This document shows positions 9,399 through 23,200 of a stretch of 64,000 bases of DNA, one piece after another. This stretch comes from Cardamine occulta (Eukaryota; Streptophyta; Magnoliopsida; Brassicales; Brassicaceae), in the NCBI GenBank assembly GCA_028015245.1, contig CM051385.1, positions 20,266,447 through 20,330,446 on the forward strand, given 5' to 3'. Every line of letters starts with the position of its first letter. Within the stretch, counting starts at the first letter, position 1. The position numbers were made by a program, and so were the translations under genes. The notes below the pieces were generated by a model that was not told where the DNA came from, ran no database searches, and saw nothing but the letters and a program-made list of their open reading frames with translations.

Positions 9399-12300
9399 TC
9401 ACAAAGAAATTGATAATACCCTTTTAAAACTTGCTGTTGTTGGACTTGCAGTGGGACAATCAGCATTATCTTCTGTATAAGAGCTTCTTTGGTCTTGTGT
9501 GCTGTTCTCCATAGGAACTGCCTCCCAAGTTATGTTCTCAGCTTTATCAGGCTTATACACCAAAGAGAAGCCACACCTCATCACCTTGCATTCTGCAACC
9601 TCACTTATACCATTCATCACTTCAAATCTAAGGGAAACTTCAGTAGCTGATGAAAAGTGTTGACGTTTCTTGATATTAAGCAAAGTGGTATAGCCAATGA
9701 AGATATGGTCCGCCTCAACTGTATGTAGCTCATCAACTGGATTAGACCAACCACCAACAATGAAACTTTCCGGGCTCAAGGATACATTACTTAACTCACA
9801 TGTGCACTTCACTTGGAGATTATTGTTTTGGCCTTTGTGAAATGAGACTAAAACACATAGAGCTACTCCGATTAGTCTACCTGCATTCCAATCTTGAGGA
9901 AGCTCCAGCTTTAAGACTGATCCCACTGCTTGGTGGTTGAAACATGCAGGTATTTCACATCCAGGAAAGCAAGTACCAATCAAGGTTTTGAAAACAAAAT
10001 CCTGTAAATTAAAGTAGTTCCAAATGAAAATCATAAAATGTAGTTGTTTGAGGATAGATGATAGAGAACTTGAGAAAGAGAGGATTAATACCTGATTATA
10101 TCGATCAGCTGACATCAACTGGCTTTTCTTCTGAATGTAAGATATGATAGCATTCTTTGACACTTGTTCCAGTTCGTGACAGTTAGTGAAAATGAAGGTG
10201 GAATGAATCAGCTCGTTTGGCAGAGGACGGGCTAGTGGACTGGTGACTGTTTTTAGTGAAGTGCAGCCATGTGTATTTAAGCACTGAAGATTTGGTGGAA
10301 GTGTTGGAAGAGATGTGAGATTCTTACAATTCTTTAACTCGAGCCACTTCAGATGGAACATTTGACCCATGTCAAATTCTAGGCTGCGGATATTATCATT
10401 CCTGCTTAAGCATAGACGTCGTAGCAAAGATAAGTCGGAAGTACTTCCTGGCATCGCTGCTATTGATGTTTTATCAAGTAGTAAAACCCGCAAATTTTCC
10501 TTGATCTCCTTAACATCAGGGAAAATCTTGAGCTTTGAACAACGAGAGAGTTTGAGTTCTTGAAGAGATTTAAGCTTCCCAAGACAATCAGGAAGAGTCG
10601 CCAGATTTTTGCAGTCTTTCAAATTCAAGAAGATAAGCCTGTGGAGATTACCAATGGCTGGAGGAAGTCCATCTATTGCAGTGCCGTTTAAGTACAGAAT
10701 TTCTAGATATTCTGAAATCACCTCAAATGTCTGAAGATTTGAGCAGCCGCTGAGAATGAGAGTCTTCAGGGAATCTATAGTGATATTTGGCAGAGACAAG
10801 AGATTGGTGCATCCTTTTAGGTTCAAGAAAACCAAACTTTGCATCTCTTTCATCTCCTTAGGTAACTCCTCCAAACTCGTGCAGCCTTCGAGGTTTAATC
10901 TCAAAAGATTTGGTGCTTTTGATAAACCTGATAAGGAAATCAACTTACTTGAATGACTGAGATCAACCCACTTCAGATTTGGTGTATCCTGTGATGACCA
11001 AGCAGAATTCCACCATAAGTTATGAAAACTACACAAGCACAATTTAGTTTAAACTGATTGGACACAATTTAGATACAAACCTTAGTAACGCTCCACACAC
11101 TGGTAATCTTGCTGTAAGGTAACCTAAGATCAATAAGATTCTTGGGTTCGAAGTGTGATGGAAGTTCCTTCCCTGGGAAGTTCATCCAGTCAAGATATCG
11201 ATACAATATTATCTTCTGGGAACTCAAGTTCATCCGGTAAGTTTAACTTGCCCCGAGCTTCACCATGCCTAGGACAGAGAGAATTGTACACTTTTAGGTA
11301 CCGTAGGTTGCTCATATCAACAAAAGCTTTGTTATCCAAGGGCCTTTCCTCCATTTTAGACATGTCTATGACAATTCCTCTAACCTGGGATCTTCCCTGT
11401 TGATCAAATGAGAACAAAAACAAGTTAATGCAATGCAAGCACATATGAAACTCTGCCAATGCATAGAGTTGCAAACTTTTATCTTCCGTAACTGACTTTT
11501 TTATTTCCCAGTGCATCAGCAGACACTGCACAATTAGACGACAACATCCAATATTTCCCTGTAGTGGTTTCCACAAGTTCCTTGCCCATTGTAAACAGTA
11601 AATCATGCATCTCTACACGACCATCAGAGATGTGAATCAAAAACTTATCCACGAGATCTCTAATTTCTCTCCCAGCTTCAGCAGAGTCAGTGAAAATAGA
11701 ATCCAGTAAACTTGTTACATAGCTCTCTTCTTGTGATCTAAAGAAACAGACTATATCAAGAAATGCATCCTTCTGCCTCTCACCCAAATCATTGTCAAAA
11801 CTTTTCCTCAAAACCTTCCTGATCTTCCCATTAAAATCTTGTGAAAGTGTTTTAACTCTTGCTTCCCAATAACCTTCACTCTTCTCCTTAAGCTCCTTAC
11901 CAAATTCTATGAGAGCTAATGGGTTACCACCAGCAAAATCCACAAACTTTCTAGACATCTCCATGAAATTTCCCTCAAGAGTAGTACAGATTTGAGTCCT
12001 AAAAAGCTCTAAACCATCTCTTTTGTTCAATCCAGGGACCTCATAGAGATTTAACTCAAATCCCTCGGTCAGTGACTTGTTCCGTGTGGTGATCACGATC
12101 CTACTCCCCTCCTTAATCCAATCGCAGTTCCTCAGAAATGGTTCGATCTGTTTCTGATCAGTCACATTATCGAAAAAAATTACGACTTTCTTCTCGATTA
12201 AGAGATCCTTGCAAGCCTCAAATGCAATCCCATCATCACAACTCAAACCTTGCTTCCGAAATTCTTCCACAATTCTCTTCTGCACCCAATCCAATCCCTG

Positions 12301-14926
12301 ATCCTCCGATTTCTCACTGTCGAACTTGATACGCACCCAACGGGAAAATTTCATCTTAAGTTTCTCGTAGAGTTTCTTGGCGAGATAGGTTTTCCCGATT
12401 CCAACCATCCCGACGACAGCAACAATACGAGTTTCGTCGTCATTGCTCTCAACATCTAACTTTTCTTCCAATTGCTTCAGACGTTGTTCTCCAGCTTCAG
12501 TAATGCTTGATGCTCTGTTGTCAAATTTACGAACTTTAGGGATTTCTTCCGCTTCTTTTTCTCGTAGCTCCTGTGATTTTGCTGTGAGGTTCGAGCTGAT
12601 AAGGCCTTTCTAACAGCTTTCACAATCCTATCCACCGTCTCCTGACTGTTAATACAACATATAAATTTAAAAATTAATAAACTTTATAAAATAATAAAAA
12701 ATTTCGTTAGATTAATATAAAAATCAGCAAAATTTGATAAATTAATAAAATAATAACATTAAATTTTTAATGTAAATATAGAGTCTCAATAATATTATAA
12801 ATTAATAATTTTACAAATATACAAAAATATAGTTAAAATTAATATGTCATTTTATTTTATTTGAACTTTCCTTACATTTTTAAAATTTTTCTTATAGTTT
12901 AAAAAAATTCTTATTGCACTATACATTTATTAGTGTTGTATTTTTGAACTTAAAAAATTATATATAGTTTCAAATGTTATAACTATTGTTATAATAGCAT
13001 TATCAATTGTAAATTAATTATATCATTATTTTTATTTTTATTTTAGTATTTCTTTTTAAGAAAATTGAGATCACTAATTTTTAAGAATATCTCAAACTTT
13101 TAATAGTGAACTCAAAATATCCATTAAATTCTCTTAGATCCACTATCCGCTTTAATTTGATCTGAAAAAATAAATATCTGTAATTTTACAAAGCAAAGTA
13201 TTTACTAAAAATAATATTTGTTAAAACCAGAGTAAATAAAAAATGCTAAAATTTTAAAGTGAGGATATCCGCTCCGCTTCGATATATCTATATATATATA
13301 TAATTAGATATATATACATATATATATATATATGGCATAACGATTATATCTCTCTGTAAATTTATAAATTTTTCAATCAAATTAATTATGCAAATATCAA
13401 AATTTAATAAATCAAGAAGAAAATATATATTTTTAATAAACTATTGCTATTTCTGGGATAAATTTTGAAAATTTTCTATATTTATTTTTATTTTATAATT
13501 ATTTTAAAACTCTTATGGAGCGAATTGAATATACACACATAATTTAGATTTTAGGGGATGTCTGGATATCCGGTTAGGTTCGAAACGAATATGAATCAAA
13601 AAGTTATTGATTCGAACGGAGCAAAGCGAATCACAAATACCGTCAAATTCAGAATATTCCCTTCATGTCCACATCTACTTTGTATTAGGTGTTGGTATTT
13701 TTCTAAAGTTTAATTTCTGATAAATGCTAAATGGAAGATGATGAATTAAGTAAAAGAAAATTGATAAGAAATTTAGGTTAATGGCAAAATTCAAATATAT
13801 TTCTTTTTTCAATTGCCATTCATGGGTTTGTTTTTCTAGTGTATAATTGTGAACTATTTCTAAGATTAGTCATAATTAATTTTCTAACGCCTAACATTCC
13901 CACCTTAATATAATTAAGCATTCTGTAATTAATAAGACTACGTTAGCTTCCTCTTAATTTTTATCAAAAAAAAAAAAAGTTAGCTTGCTCTTCTAGCTCC
14001 ATAAACCCTACCAATATTCTAACTCCCTAAACCCTAAAACTATACTGAGGTTGGTATAATCTTACAATAAACAATTTCTAACTCCCTAATCCCTAAGAAA
14101 CTTTTTGTTATGTGTATGTTATATTTTTTTGTCATTATTATTCCATTCAATTTTACTTTAAATGATATATAAATTGAAAATAAGTGTTAAGATGAATTTA
14201 ATAAACAATTCTAACTCCTAAACTCTAAAACTATAGTGAGGTTGGTATAATCTTATAATAAACAATTTCTAACTCCCTGAACCCTAAGAAATTTTTTGTA
14301 CTTAATCGTGCTCTTCTTCCTACATTTCCATTCTACGAAAGAATAAATACTAAGAGCTACAACCATCATTCTTGTAAAAGTAAAATAAAAAAATATTTAA
14401 AATATTTCAGTCAATATAATACGTACCTGTTTTTTTTCAATTCCAAATAAAATTTGCCCGGAGCAGCCTGCAAAGCCGCGTTCCACTTAACAATCCGGTC
14501 GTCTCGAACACTACCTGTCTTAATCCACAGCTTCCATAGGTTATCACCGAAAGGACCTTCAAGTCCTTTAACAATTGATATGTCAAGCTCGAAGAAGATT
14601 GGAATGACCCAGAGATTCTTGCATCCTTCCCCTTTTTTACTACATTCCATAATCTTCACCAGCTCATCCAAACACCATTGTGACTCCGTGTACCTACTTG
14701 ATATAATCGCCAGCGCGATGTCCTACTCCTCGATCTTTTGAAAAAGGATTTTGAGATCTTGGCCCGCTGTCTCATCCGACTCTATATACGCATTGATCCC
14801 GGCCAGTTTCAATTCTTTATGGAGATGGGAGACGAGGGATCTACGCAGCTCTGCTCCTCGGAAGTTGATGAACACTTGTGGTCCTGCATTGACCTTGGAG
14901 TTGGATAAGGGAGAAGTTGTCGCCAT
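9399..14926 (-). pseudogene. TNL receptor gene A (RPS4-like), broken
   Basis: Five-exon TNL: exon 1 TIR 14926-14427, exon 2 NB-ARC 12655-11497, exon 3 11396-11081, exon 4 LRR 10988-10092, exon 5 C-JID 10001-9399. The ATG at 14926 (MATTSP) is shared with gene C and follows a TATA box. TIR keeps VFINFRG, the SH pair and WCLDEL. NB-ARC shows GMVGIGKT, the odd kinase-2 IFFDNV, GSRIVITTR, GNPLAL and MHD as EMHDLL. The LRRs carry LNLEGCTSLEELP-type repeats, and the post-LRR domain starts TCFPGCEIP. Lesions are TAG at 14725-14723 in the TIR, a 16-bp deletion near 12580 and a one-base insertion near 11201. The LRR and C-JID exons are fully open, and even intron 4 has no stop. Intact relatives would be NADase-type immune receptors. 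A cell could at best make a short TIR fragment from it. Confidence 0.85.
14000..14300. repeat. Telobox-rich repeats in gene A intron 1
   Basis: Two imperfect copies of a unit of about 200 bp contain AACAATTTCTAACTCCCTAA and GAGGTTGGTATAATCTTA with scattered AAACCCTA (telobox-like) motifs. The same array is present in gene C intron 1 at about 41880-42180, so it predates the duplication. Teloboxes are often found near plant promoters, but here they lie within an unusually long intron (14426-12656); the rest of that intron is AT-rich with (TA)n at about 13286-13332. Confidence 0.6.
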
Positions 14927-14998
14927 TTTTTTTTTGGTTTACTTATAGGTTTGATTTTTCTGATACAATTGCAATTTATCATATGATTGACGTCCGGT

Positions 14999-15006
14999 TA
15001 TTTATA
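14999..15006 (-). promoter_or_regulatory. TATA box of gene A
   Basis: TATAAATA on the minus strand about 75 bases upstream of the ATG at 14926. It is conserved at the same place before gene C (42905-42912), within an identical GATATAAATAACCGG context. Confidence 0.6.
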
Positions 15007-15423
15007 TCTCCATCCCAAGTCGAAAGACCGCGTTTTTCCTCAAGACTATGACAATCTTAAATAATTTATTCTTAAAGACAAGTTCTTATCACAACGTTAT
15101 CATAATATACGTAAGACAAATTCTAACTCAATAACTTAAGAGACTACACCATTTGACAAGTTCTAACTCAATTTGAGAATTTATTTTTCCTAAGGCCCGT
15201 AGCATTTGATTTTATGTAGGGACGACGTGCTGAGACAAAGAAACGACAAGCACAAGTTGGCCGTTTTCAAGAGTAAATATTAAGTATTTTTTTTTTAATA
15301 AGCAAGATTAAGTATATTGGTGTGATAAATTCTTACTGAATCCAGCCAGGGGAATAATTAACTAATTAAATTTATGAAGTCATAACTCGCTACAAGAGTT
15401 TTGCGATCGTCCATAACTCTATA

Positions 15424-15870
15424 CTAGAATCGGATCCGCACGTATGTGTGGGGTAATATTTGTAAGATGAATTTATTTAAAATTTGGTTCAATTTTAGAA
15501 ATAATTATATGTGATTAGGTGTATCATGTATGGAAAAATAGGCATGTTCATTTCAGAAGTGAAAACCCGTCTAATCTTGTATCCATTGAGAATTTTCCGT
15601 ACTATAACTATTTTTTTTAGTTAATTACTCGTTTGAAAATATTTATTTTGGGTAAGGGATTAGAGAAGGAAATCATATTCGATACTTGTATTTAGCCCTG
15701 GCAAGCAGGTCAAACCCAAAATCCGTGACCCGTCCCACAGCGGATTATATGAGTTTTTGACCCGCATTAAACCGCAATCCGCGATCCGCCAAATAAAAAT
15801 AATTAATCTACATCCACTCCACTTAAATTTGCAGGTACCCGCGAATAATCCACAAATATTTAAATAATAA
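15424..15870 (-). mobile_element. Helitron-like sequence with CTAG 3' end
   Basis: Reading the minus strand, the segment ends CGTGCGGATCCGATTCTAG followed by T, the form of a Helitron 3' terminus (GC-rich hairpin-like stretch, then CTAG inserted before T). The interior at 15700-15870 carries CCGTGACCCG, GCGGATTATATGA and GATCCGCCAAATAAAAATAA, which recur at 32930-33120, beside another such end. The A/C duplication stops at about 15415, just before it. The 5' end was not found. Confidence 0.55.
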
Positions 15871-17095
15871 TTAATTTTCGTTTGTGAAGTGCTCTAGTAT
15901 TGAACTTTAGTATTTGTTTTTTTAAACAATCAAAATATAAGGGGTGAAAAAAGTATAATAATGGGTCAAGAAAATAAATTAAAAACAAAATTATCGGCAT
16001 TTAGAAAACAAAATCAGAAAAGGAAAAGTATGATTGGAAAAAGCTTTTTTGACCTAATTCTTTCACCTTCTAACATCAAATTTGGATTAATTTGATCAGT
16101 TTATCAATGTTAATCGAATCCAAAGGCAGCAAAAAAAATCTTAATCTTAATTGCATATATTAAAATTTTGATGATGTAATTATTTAATAATATATAAAAT
16201 TTACTATGATCTTAACAATTTTGGTATTTATCCATGAAACCTACCATTATCCATTATCACAATTTGGCAATTATGGTTGTGAAAATCTAATTAATTTTTT
16301 TTTCTATAACATGAAATATTCGAATTAAAAACAGTTTCTTGTTGACCAAACAATGTTTTTAGCATATTCTAGTGAATAAAGATTTTCTCATTTTGGTAGC
16401 TTTGTTTTTAAAACTTATAAACGATAATTTTAAAAATAAAATTGTTAACATTAAAATGTAAAATATACTATTGTATTTTATTTTAGTCTGCAACTACTAT
16501 TGTATTTATTTAGATAAAATTATGTTGTTACATATCACTTTTAACTAAAATTAATAATGTATCTTTGGTGTTTAAAAAAATATTGCAATGATTTCTACTA
16601 TTTAAATTTAAATTGATCTTTTTGAATGTCATAGTTTATTGGAAAACACGTTAAATATTTCTGATTTTCTTTTCTAAATTTTTTTTATTTGATTAAATTT
16701 TATTTTTAACTTTTTATTTATTTTTAACTGTAATATTAACTATCATATTTTGATTGGATAAAATAGGAGGAGGTAAATAAAAATGATCACCCCTATTGTT
16801 CAGTTTTTTGCATCTTAGAAATTTATAAGTTATGTAAATATTTTGGAAAATTAAGGTTTACAATATTTTATATCTTAACAAAAAATTATTTTCAAAAAGA
16901 ATAATACTTAATTAATATATGGGCCAAATTATAAATAGAAGCTAATCTAATTAATAACTGGGCCATCCTATTATTAAAATTTTGAAATCCAACTAAATAG
17001 CCAAACAATCGGAGAATTTGTGCTTTAACTGATAAAGTTATAACCTTTTTTTCCTTTTTCTATAAATCTTGTCGTGTGTTGTTGTACAGATACTT
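15871..17095. other. AT-rich DNA, no gene seen
   Basis: Long A/T runs without a convincing reading frame on either strand. It may be the rest of the Helitron-like element that ends at 15424, but no terminus could be recognised. Confidence 0.5.
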
Positions 17096-17096
17096 T

Positions 17097-17158
17097 GCAG
17101 CTATGTTACTCTTCCACTGTATGCAGAACTATGGAGAGAAAGTGTTGGTACAGGTGAG
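17097..17158 (+). pseudogene. MLO-like exon scrap
   Basis: Directly after a TTGTTGTACAG acceptor the plus strand reads ILCSYVTLPLYA, which is the highly conserved CSYVTLPLYA stretch of plant MLO seven-transmembrane proteins. The following conserved VTQMG is replaced by ELWRESVGTG, up to a GTGAGCC donor. No other MLO exon was found nearby. Ten matching residues of a signature motif next to a splice site make chance unlikely, but this is a single short fragment. Confidence 0.55.
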
Positions 17159-20100
17159 CCATAGGATTAACTCTCTTAAGAACTATGATTAATGTTAGAC
17201 TTATTCACTTTTTTCTAAAAGATGTCATAGAATAATATCATACGCACTCCTTTTTTCAGTTTTCAGATTTTATAAACCACAATGTGGTAGACCTTTTGTC
17301 TAAGTACAGCTTCAGTCGTCTTCAATGAAGATATCCATGTAAGATATTGACAATTTCTAGATTCCAGGTTATTGTAGAGTTATATATGAATCAAAACTTT
17401 ATTAATGTTTTGTTCTTCTTTAGAAAGAAAGAAGATAGGATAACATAAATTATTCAAAATTTAGAACTAAAAAACTTGCCAAAGTATTATTGCTGGTCCT
17501 AAAAAATACATTAGAAATTAAAAACTAACAAAGCTCATGAATAAATAGAACACCTACAATCAAAATTTCTTTACCTTCTATATTCTCACCTTCAATCTCT
17601 TCCTCGTCAGTATCAGCTTTGATCCAATTCTTTTCACATTCAATCTCTTCCTTTTCAATATCACCTTTGATCAAAAAAATACATGGTTTTTTTGGAAGAT
17701 GAAGACTGCTCTGATGTAGAATCATATCATTATAGAGTTCCCTACAAAATAGTTATAAATCATGTAAAAATATTAACATGATTTATACACATATCATCAT
17801 AAATCATTACAACAGTTTTATAAACATAGCATTACAAAATATAGATACAAAAACATTAAGGTTAGTTTAGGCTTACAGATGCATTAGCAATAATCATTTC
17901 CAAAGTCTCTTGAAAGGTTTGATGACCTGGGAAACCAAGATTTGCATCCATTGTTAGCAATGAAATAGTAATATAAATATGAAAGTTTGAATGGTTTTTT
18001 GAGATTGATTAGTTTAGTCGAGTAGTATATTTATATGATATAGAAGTCGGCTAAAAGTTGTAGAATTGTAGCCAAAAAAATCTAAAGAATATATTTAAGA
18101 ATTAATGTTTTGATTAAAGATGCTTTGTATATGCTTGATTTGATAACTGTTAAAATATATAGTTAGATTTTATTTGGAATACTATTTAAATTTTAGGGAT
18201 TTCATCAATAAGCATCTTGATATTCTTACTACAAATATTCAGAATTAAATCTACACGGTTGTTATGGAAATCTAAATAAGTGCTAACAATTTATTTGGTT
18301 TGGTTGAAGAAAAATCTTTGAAGAGATTGAGCCAAGATCGAGATGCATTCAAAATGACCCGATAAGGTCTGCGTCCAAGGTCCAAGATCTGTGTTTAATG
18401 ATCTGATGAGTTTGACAAAATTGCCCTACAACTCTTTTTCTGATTTTATAGAAATCTAATTAATTGTTATTTATTTTGTTTCTTTGCAGGGAAATCTTGA
18501 AAGAGATGTTGCTAGGATCCGGATATGTTAATGACCCAACCTTGTTTACAAATCAGTCCAAGATCCGGTCCCAAGATCCGCCCTTTGACAAAATTGCCCA
18601 AAACATGCACAAACAGAAGGCTCATGGTTTTGTCGAAGTCTATTGGATTTACTTTTGTGCACTGACTTTTTCATTGCGCGATCAGATGACTCTGAGAATT
18701 GGAATTAATGATTAGGTAAGCCATACAATATATTTCATGTTGGATTTCAATAATGAGAAATACATTAAACGGAGAATCAAGTATTTCCTTTTAACTTTTC
18801 TTAAAAACAAGTAAGCGCGTTGAGGTTTAATTTGTTTGGAGACTCAGTCTTCACTAGCACTGTTTCATGCAGAATAATTAACTTAAAGAACTCAAACTTC
18901 TATTAAAAAGCTATAGAGCATATTTGCATCGGTTTAATTCGGTTACTTGTATACAATGTATAACCAAATTCTCTAATTAGATTGCTTTAATAAGCCCTGA
19001 ATGGTTGTAGATTTTGAAAGAGATTTTGGTTTTTGTTTTTCAAAAACTCATTAAACCACCAATCAAGATTTTTGAAATTTGGTTTTCTTCAGATTAAGGA
19101 AAACTATTTTCTTCAAATCACCTATTCAAAATTTTGGATTTTTAGTTCTCCTATGATCTAGAGAATCTAATTTGTTACTTTGTCTTTTTTACTTCTCTTA
19201 AAAACCAAAACCACTATTTTTGGTTTTTTTTTAATCAAAAATCTAACATCAAAATCTAAAACTATAATCTAAAATCCAAAAACTAAAACCAAGTCCAAAA
19301 ACTGAATAAAAACTGTGCATCCATTCATTGCCTAAGTCTTGAGGTCTACGGTGCAGAGAAAGGCTCTTAGCTTAGGAAAATCGTTCCAAAAATACCCCCA
19401 AGTACTCTTTCTTCTCTCTCTTCAAACCGATTTAGGTCAACATTTTCCTTTTTGTTTTCCGTTCTGTAACACTGGTGCTAGGTCTGACGGCGAAGCGGGA
19501 CTCTACAACTTCTATTCTCCGGCAGTGATTAGGCGTTGAAGACAATAAGTCTTAGCCACTCTTAGCAAATAGTTGAAGTTAATGAACTCTCAAAAGCTTG
19601 TAGCCTTGAGCAAATTGATCTTCTTAAATGAATTGCGCAATTTATGTTTCTGTCTTGTTCTGTTTCTTTACAGTCTCACGAGGTTGAATATAATAAAAGC
19701 TTAACCATTCTAAGAGTTTGACTATTTGAAGTTGACGAATTCTCGAAAGCCAGTGGGTTTAAGCAAATTGATCTTCTAGGTTTCACAAGCTTGGAATGCA
19801 TCCAACCCAGTGATCTGATAAAACATCTACAAGTTCTGAATAGCTTCTCTTGTTGCAGACAAAGATTCAAACGATTCCCACCACCGGTGTAGATACCATT
19901 TTCACCAGCTCGGAGGAAAGTAAGACAGATAATTAATATTGTACCAAAGATTCGTTAATTGTATAAGAGAGAAGCTATATTCTAATACGAATTAAATTGA
20001 GTTTGTTATATATAACTTAAGCACCTCTAGATCCTTATCACAGTAAAAGGATTTGACATCTAATAAACTGGTAAAAGAAGAAAAAACATGTACGCATCTC

Positions 20101-20284
20101 GTGGGTTTTTCTATAGTATAAATACGATATATAGACTATAGTTTATAGTTAACCCGCAACTAACTCCTTTCTCATAACCTATACAATCCATAATTGGTTC
20201 AGACTTCAAACCCATTATTTTTCAAAAAATCCTAATGCACTCCACTAATAAACTTATCAAACAATTTATATAGAACTAGTAGAG
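17159..20284. other. Intergenic, no supported gene
   Basis: Mostly AT-rich DNA. A short minus-strand frame at 17525-17725 is rich in Glu/Lys, and a possible first exon at 17951-17877 (MDANLGFPGHQTF) precedes it. The phases do not match across the only visible splice sites, so no gene is called. Repeated CCAAGATCCG-like words occur at 18360-18590. Frames near 18464-18715 and 19339-19539 show no known motif. This would be the place for an RRS1-like partner of gene A, and none is seen. Confidence 0.45.
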
Positions 20285-23200
20285 TCAACTTATCAAACTC
20301 CATCCCCTGTCTTGTGCCAATTCACCAGAAAAATCAACATCACTTAGTTCACTTTCCTCTATCTTAGAATTTGCATCAAACGTTTCTTCCCGGGAAACGT
20401 TTACAGCATCGTCGGACTCATAAACCAAAGAAAAGCCGCACTTTGTAAGCTTGCATTCTGTAACCTCATTTGCACCATCTGTCACTTCAAATATAAGGTA
20501 AACATTAGTGGGATACATCCATTCTTCTGCTTATCTTCTTGACATTTTATATAGAACCAGTTGTTGTAGCCAATGAAGACATGGTCAGAATCAATAGTGC
20601 TTGGCTCATCTTCTGGAATCTTGGTCCAGCCTCCGACAATGAATCTGGCTCATGGATACATTGGCATGATCAGTGAACTCAAAGATGCATTTCACTTGGA
20701 GACTGTTGTTTTGGTCTTCGTAGTTCTTAAACGAGACAACAACACAAAGAGCTAAACCATTTACTCTGCCTTCATCCCAGTGTCGAGGCAGTTCCTGCTT
20801 TAGAACTGATCCAAGTGCTTGGTGCTTGAACCATGGAGGTACTTCACTTCCAGGAAAGCAAGTACTGATTAAGGATTTGAATATAAAACCCTGGACGTGC
20901 AAATAATGCCAAAGGAAAATTATTAGAAGTTGATGTTTGATAGTAGATCACAGAGAAAGAGTGAGTGAGAATAAGAGGAATACCCGATTATATCGATTAT
21001 TTGACGACAAATGTCTTGTATTCTGTATGAAAGATATGATAGCATTCTTCGAGACTTGTTCCAGTTCATGGCAGTTAGTGAAAATGAACGTAGAATGAAT
21101 CTGCTCTGTGGACATAAGCAGAGCTAGTGGACTCGACACTATTTTAAGTGAGGTACAACCATGTGCATATAAGCATTGAAGATTCGGTGGAAACCCCGAA
21201 AGAGATTTTAGATTCTTACAATACTTCAACTCGAGCCATTTCAAATGGTAAAGTTCGTTGATCTTAAACTGCAGGCTGTAGATTTCATCATTCCTGTTTA
21301 AGCATAAACGTTGCAGTAAGCACATGCCACTAATATTTTATGGCATCTCTGTTATTGCTGTTCCTTCGAGTAGCAAATCCCGCAAATTTTCTATGTTCTT
21401 GGGAAAACTCTTGAGCTTTGAACAACCAGAAAGTTTGAGTTCTTGAAGAGATCTCAGATTCCCAAGATTTATACAATCCGAGAGAGTCTCGAGATTTTTG
21501 CAGTCTTTCAAATCCAATAAGATAAGTCTCTGGAGATTACTAACTGATGGAGGAAGACTATCTATTGCAGTGTCATTTAAGTATAAAGTTTCTAGATTTT
21601 CTGAAATAACCTGAAACTTTTGAAACTTTTTGCAGCCACTGAGGATGAGTATCTTCAAGGAACATATACTGATCTCTGGCAGAGACACAGGCTTGTGCAT
21701 CCTCTTAGATTCAAGAAAATGAGATGCGTCATGTTTTGTAATATCTCCCCGGGTAACTCCCTCAAACTTGTGCAGCCTTCGAGGTTTAATCTCAAAAGAT
21801 TTGGTGCTGTTGATAAACCCAACAAGGAACTCAAATTACTCGAATGACTGAGATCAACCCACTCAGTTTTGGTGTAGCCTGTGATGACCAATAAAAAGGT
21901 ATGTAAGCTAAATGTAGTCATCTAGTAAACTGTAACTTGATAAGTGGACAAAAGAGATACACACCTTATCACCATTCCAGACTCGTTTTATCTGGCTGTA
22001 AGGCAACTTAAGATCAATAAGATTCTTGGGAGCCAAGTCACAAGGAAGTTCCTCTTCTGGGAATTTCAGCCAATGGAGATACTAAACATTACATATCGGA
22101 AACTCAAGTCCATCAGGTTTATTTTACAGCCAGCTTCGCATTGCCGAGGACAATGAGAATTGTAGACTTTTAGGTACAGTAGATTGCTCATACCAACAAA
22201 TTTTTTGTTGTCTAAGGGCATTTCCTCCAGTTTAGACATGTCTAAAACAATACCTCTAACCTTGTCGCTTTCCTGTTGATCAAGTAAACACTAATAGTTA
22301 GTGAAATTGATACACTTAAAACTACAATTAATTTGTGTTGGCAAAGATATAAAGTTGCAAACTTTAATTCCAAAATATCACCTCTTTGGTCTTGATCAGT
22401 GCATCAGTTAACTCTTTACAATTCGACGGCAAAAGCCTATATTTCCCTGCTGTAGTTTCAACACATGATTTTGCAAGTGCTCTTCCCAATCTATAGATTA
22501 AATTATGCATCTCTACTCAACCTTCAGAGATATGAATCAAGAACTTGTCACTGAGATCTCTAATTTCCTTCCCGGCTTCTTCAGATTCGGCGTCAAAAGA
22601 ATAAAGTATGCTTTTGATGTAGTTCTCATCTTGTGATCTAAAGAAACATGCGATATCGAGAAACATATCCTTCTGATGCTCATTCAATTCAGCATAACTG
22701 GTCATCAACTCCTTTCTGATCTCCTCATTGGAACATTGTGCAAGTGTTCCAAGTCTTACTTCCCAATGAACCTTGTCTTTCCCAAGAAGCTCCTCACCCA
22801 ATGCCTTGAGTGCTAATGGGTTTCCTCCGGTATAATCCACGAACTTTCTAGACAGCTCTATGAACTTACATGATTTATCATGAAAGGCGTGAGAGCTAAA
22901 GAGATCTAAGCTCTCTTTATCATTAAACGCGGGGACTTCATAGATATCGCTGGCCATTGCCAGTCCTTTGAGCAATGACTTGTCACGGTTGGTGATGATG
23001 ATTCTGCTTCCCTTCTTAATCCAGTCACTGTTTTCAAGAAGGGCATTTACTTGTTCCTTGTCATTCACGTCATCGAGGACAACCGCAACTTTCTTTTCTA
23101 GGAGACGATCCTTCCAAACCTCAAGCGCATTCCCATTATCTCAGTTTATACTTTCATTCACGAGTAAACCTTCCACTAGTTTCTTTTGCAGTTTCAGCTT

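Noticed and set aside
17525..17951. Possible two-exon gene on the minus strand (MDANLGFPGHQTF start, Glu/Lys-rich second exon)
   Set aside because: The only visible donor and acceptor give mismatched phases and an immediate stop; no known family was recognised.
18464..18715. 83-residue plus-strand frame
   Set aside because: It contains short DNA repeats (CCAAGATCCG) and no domain; composition is not convincing.
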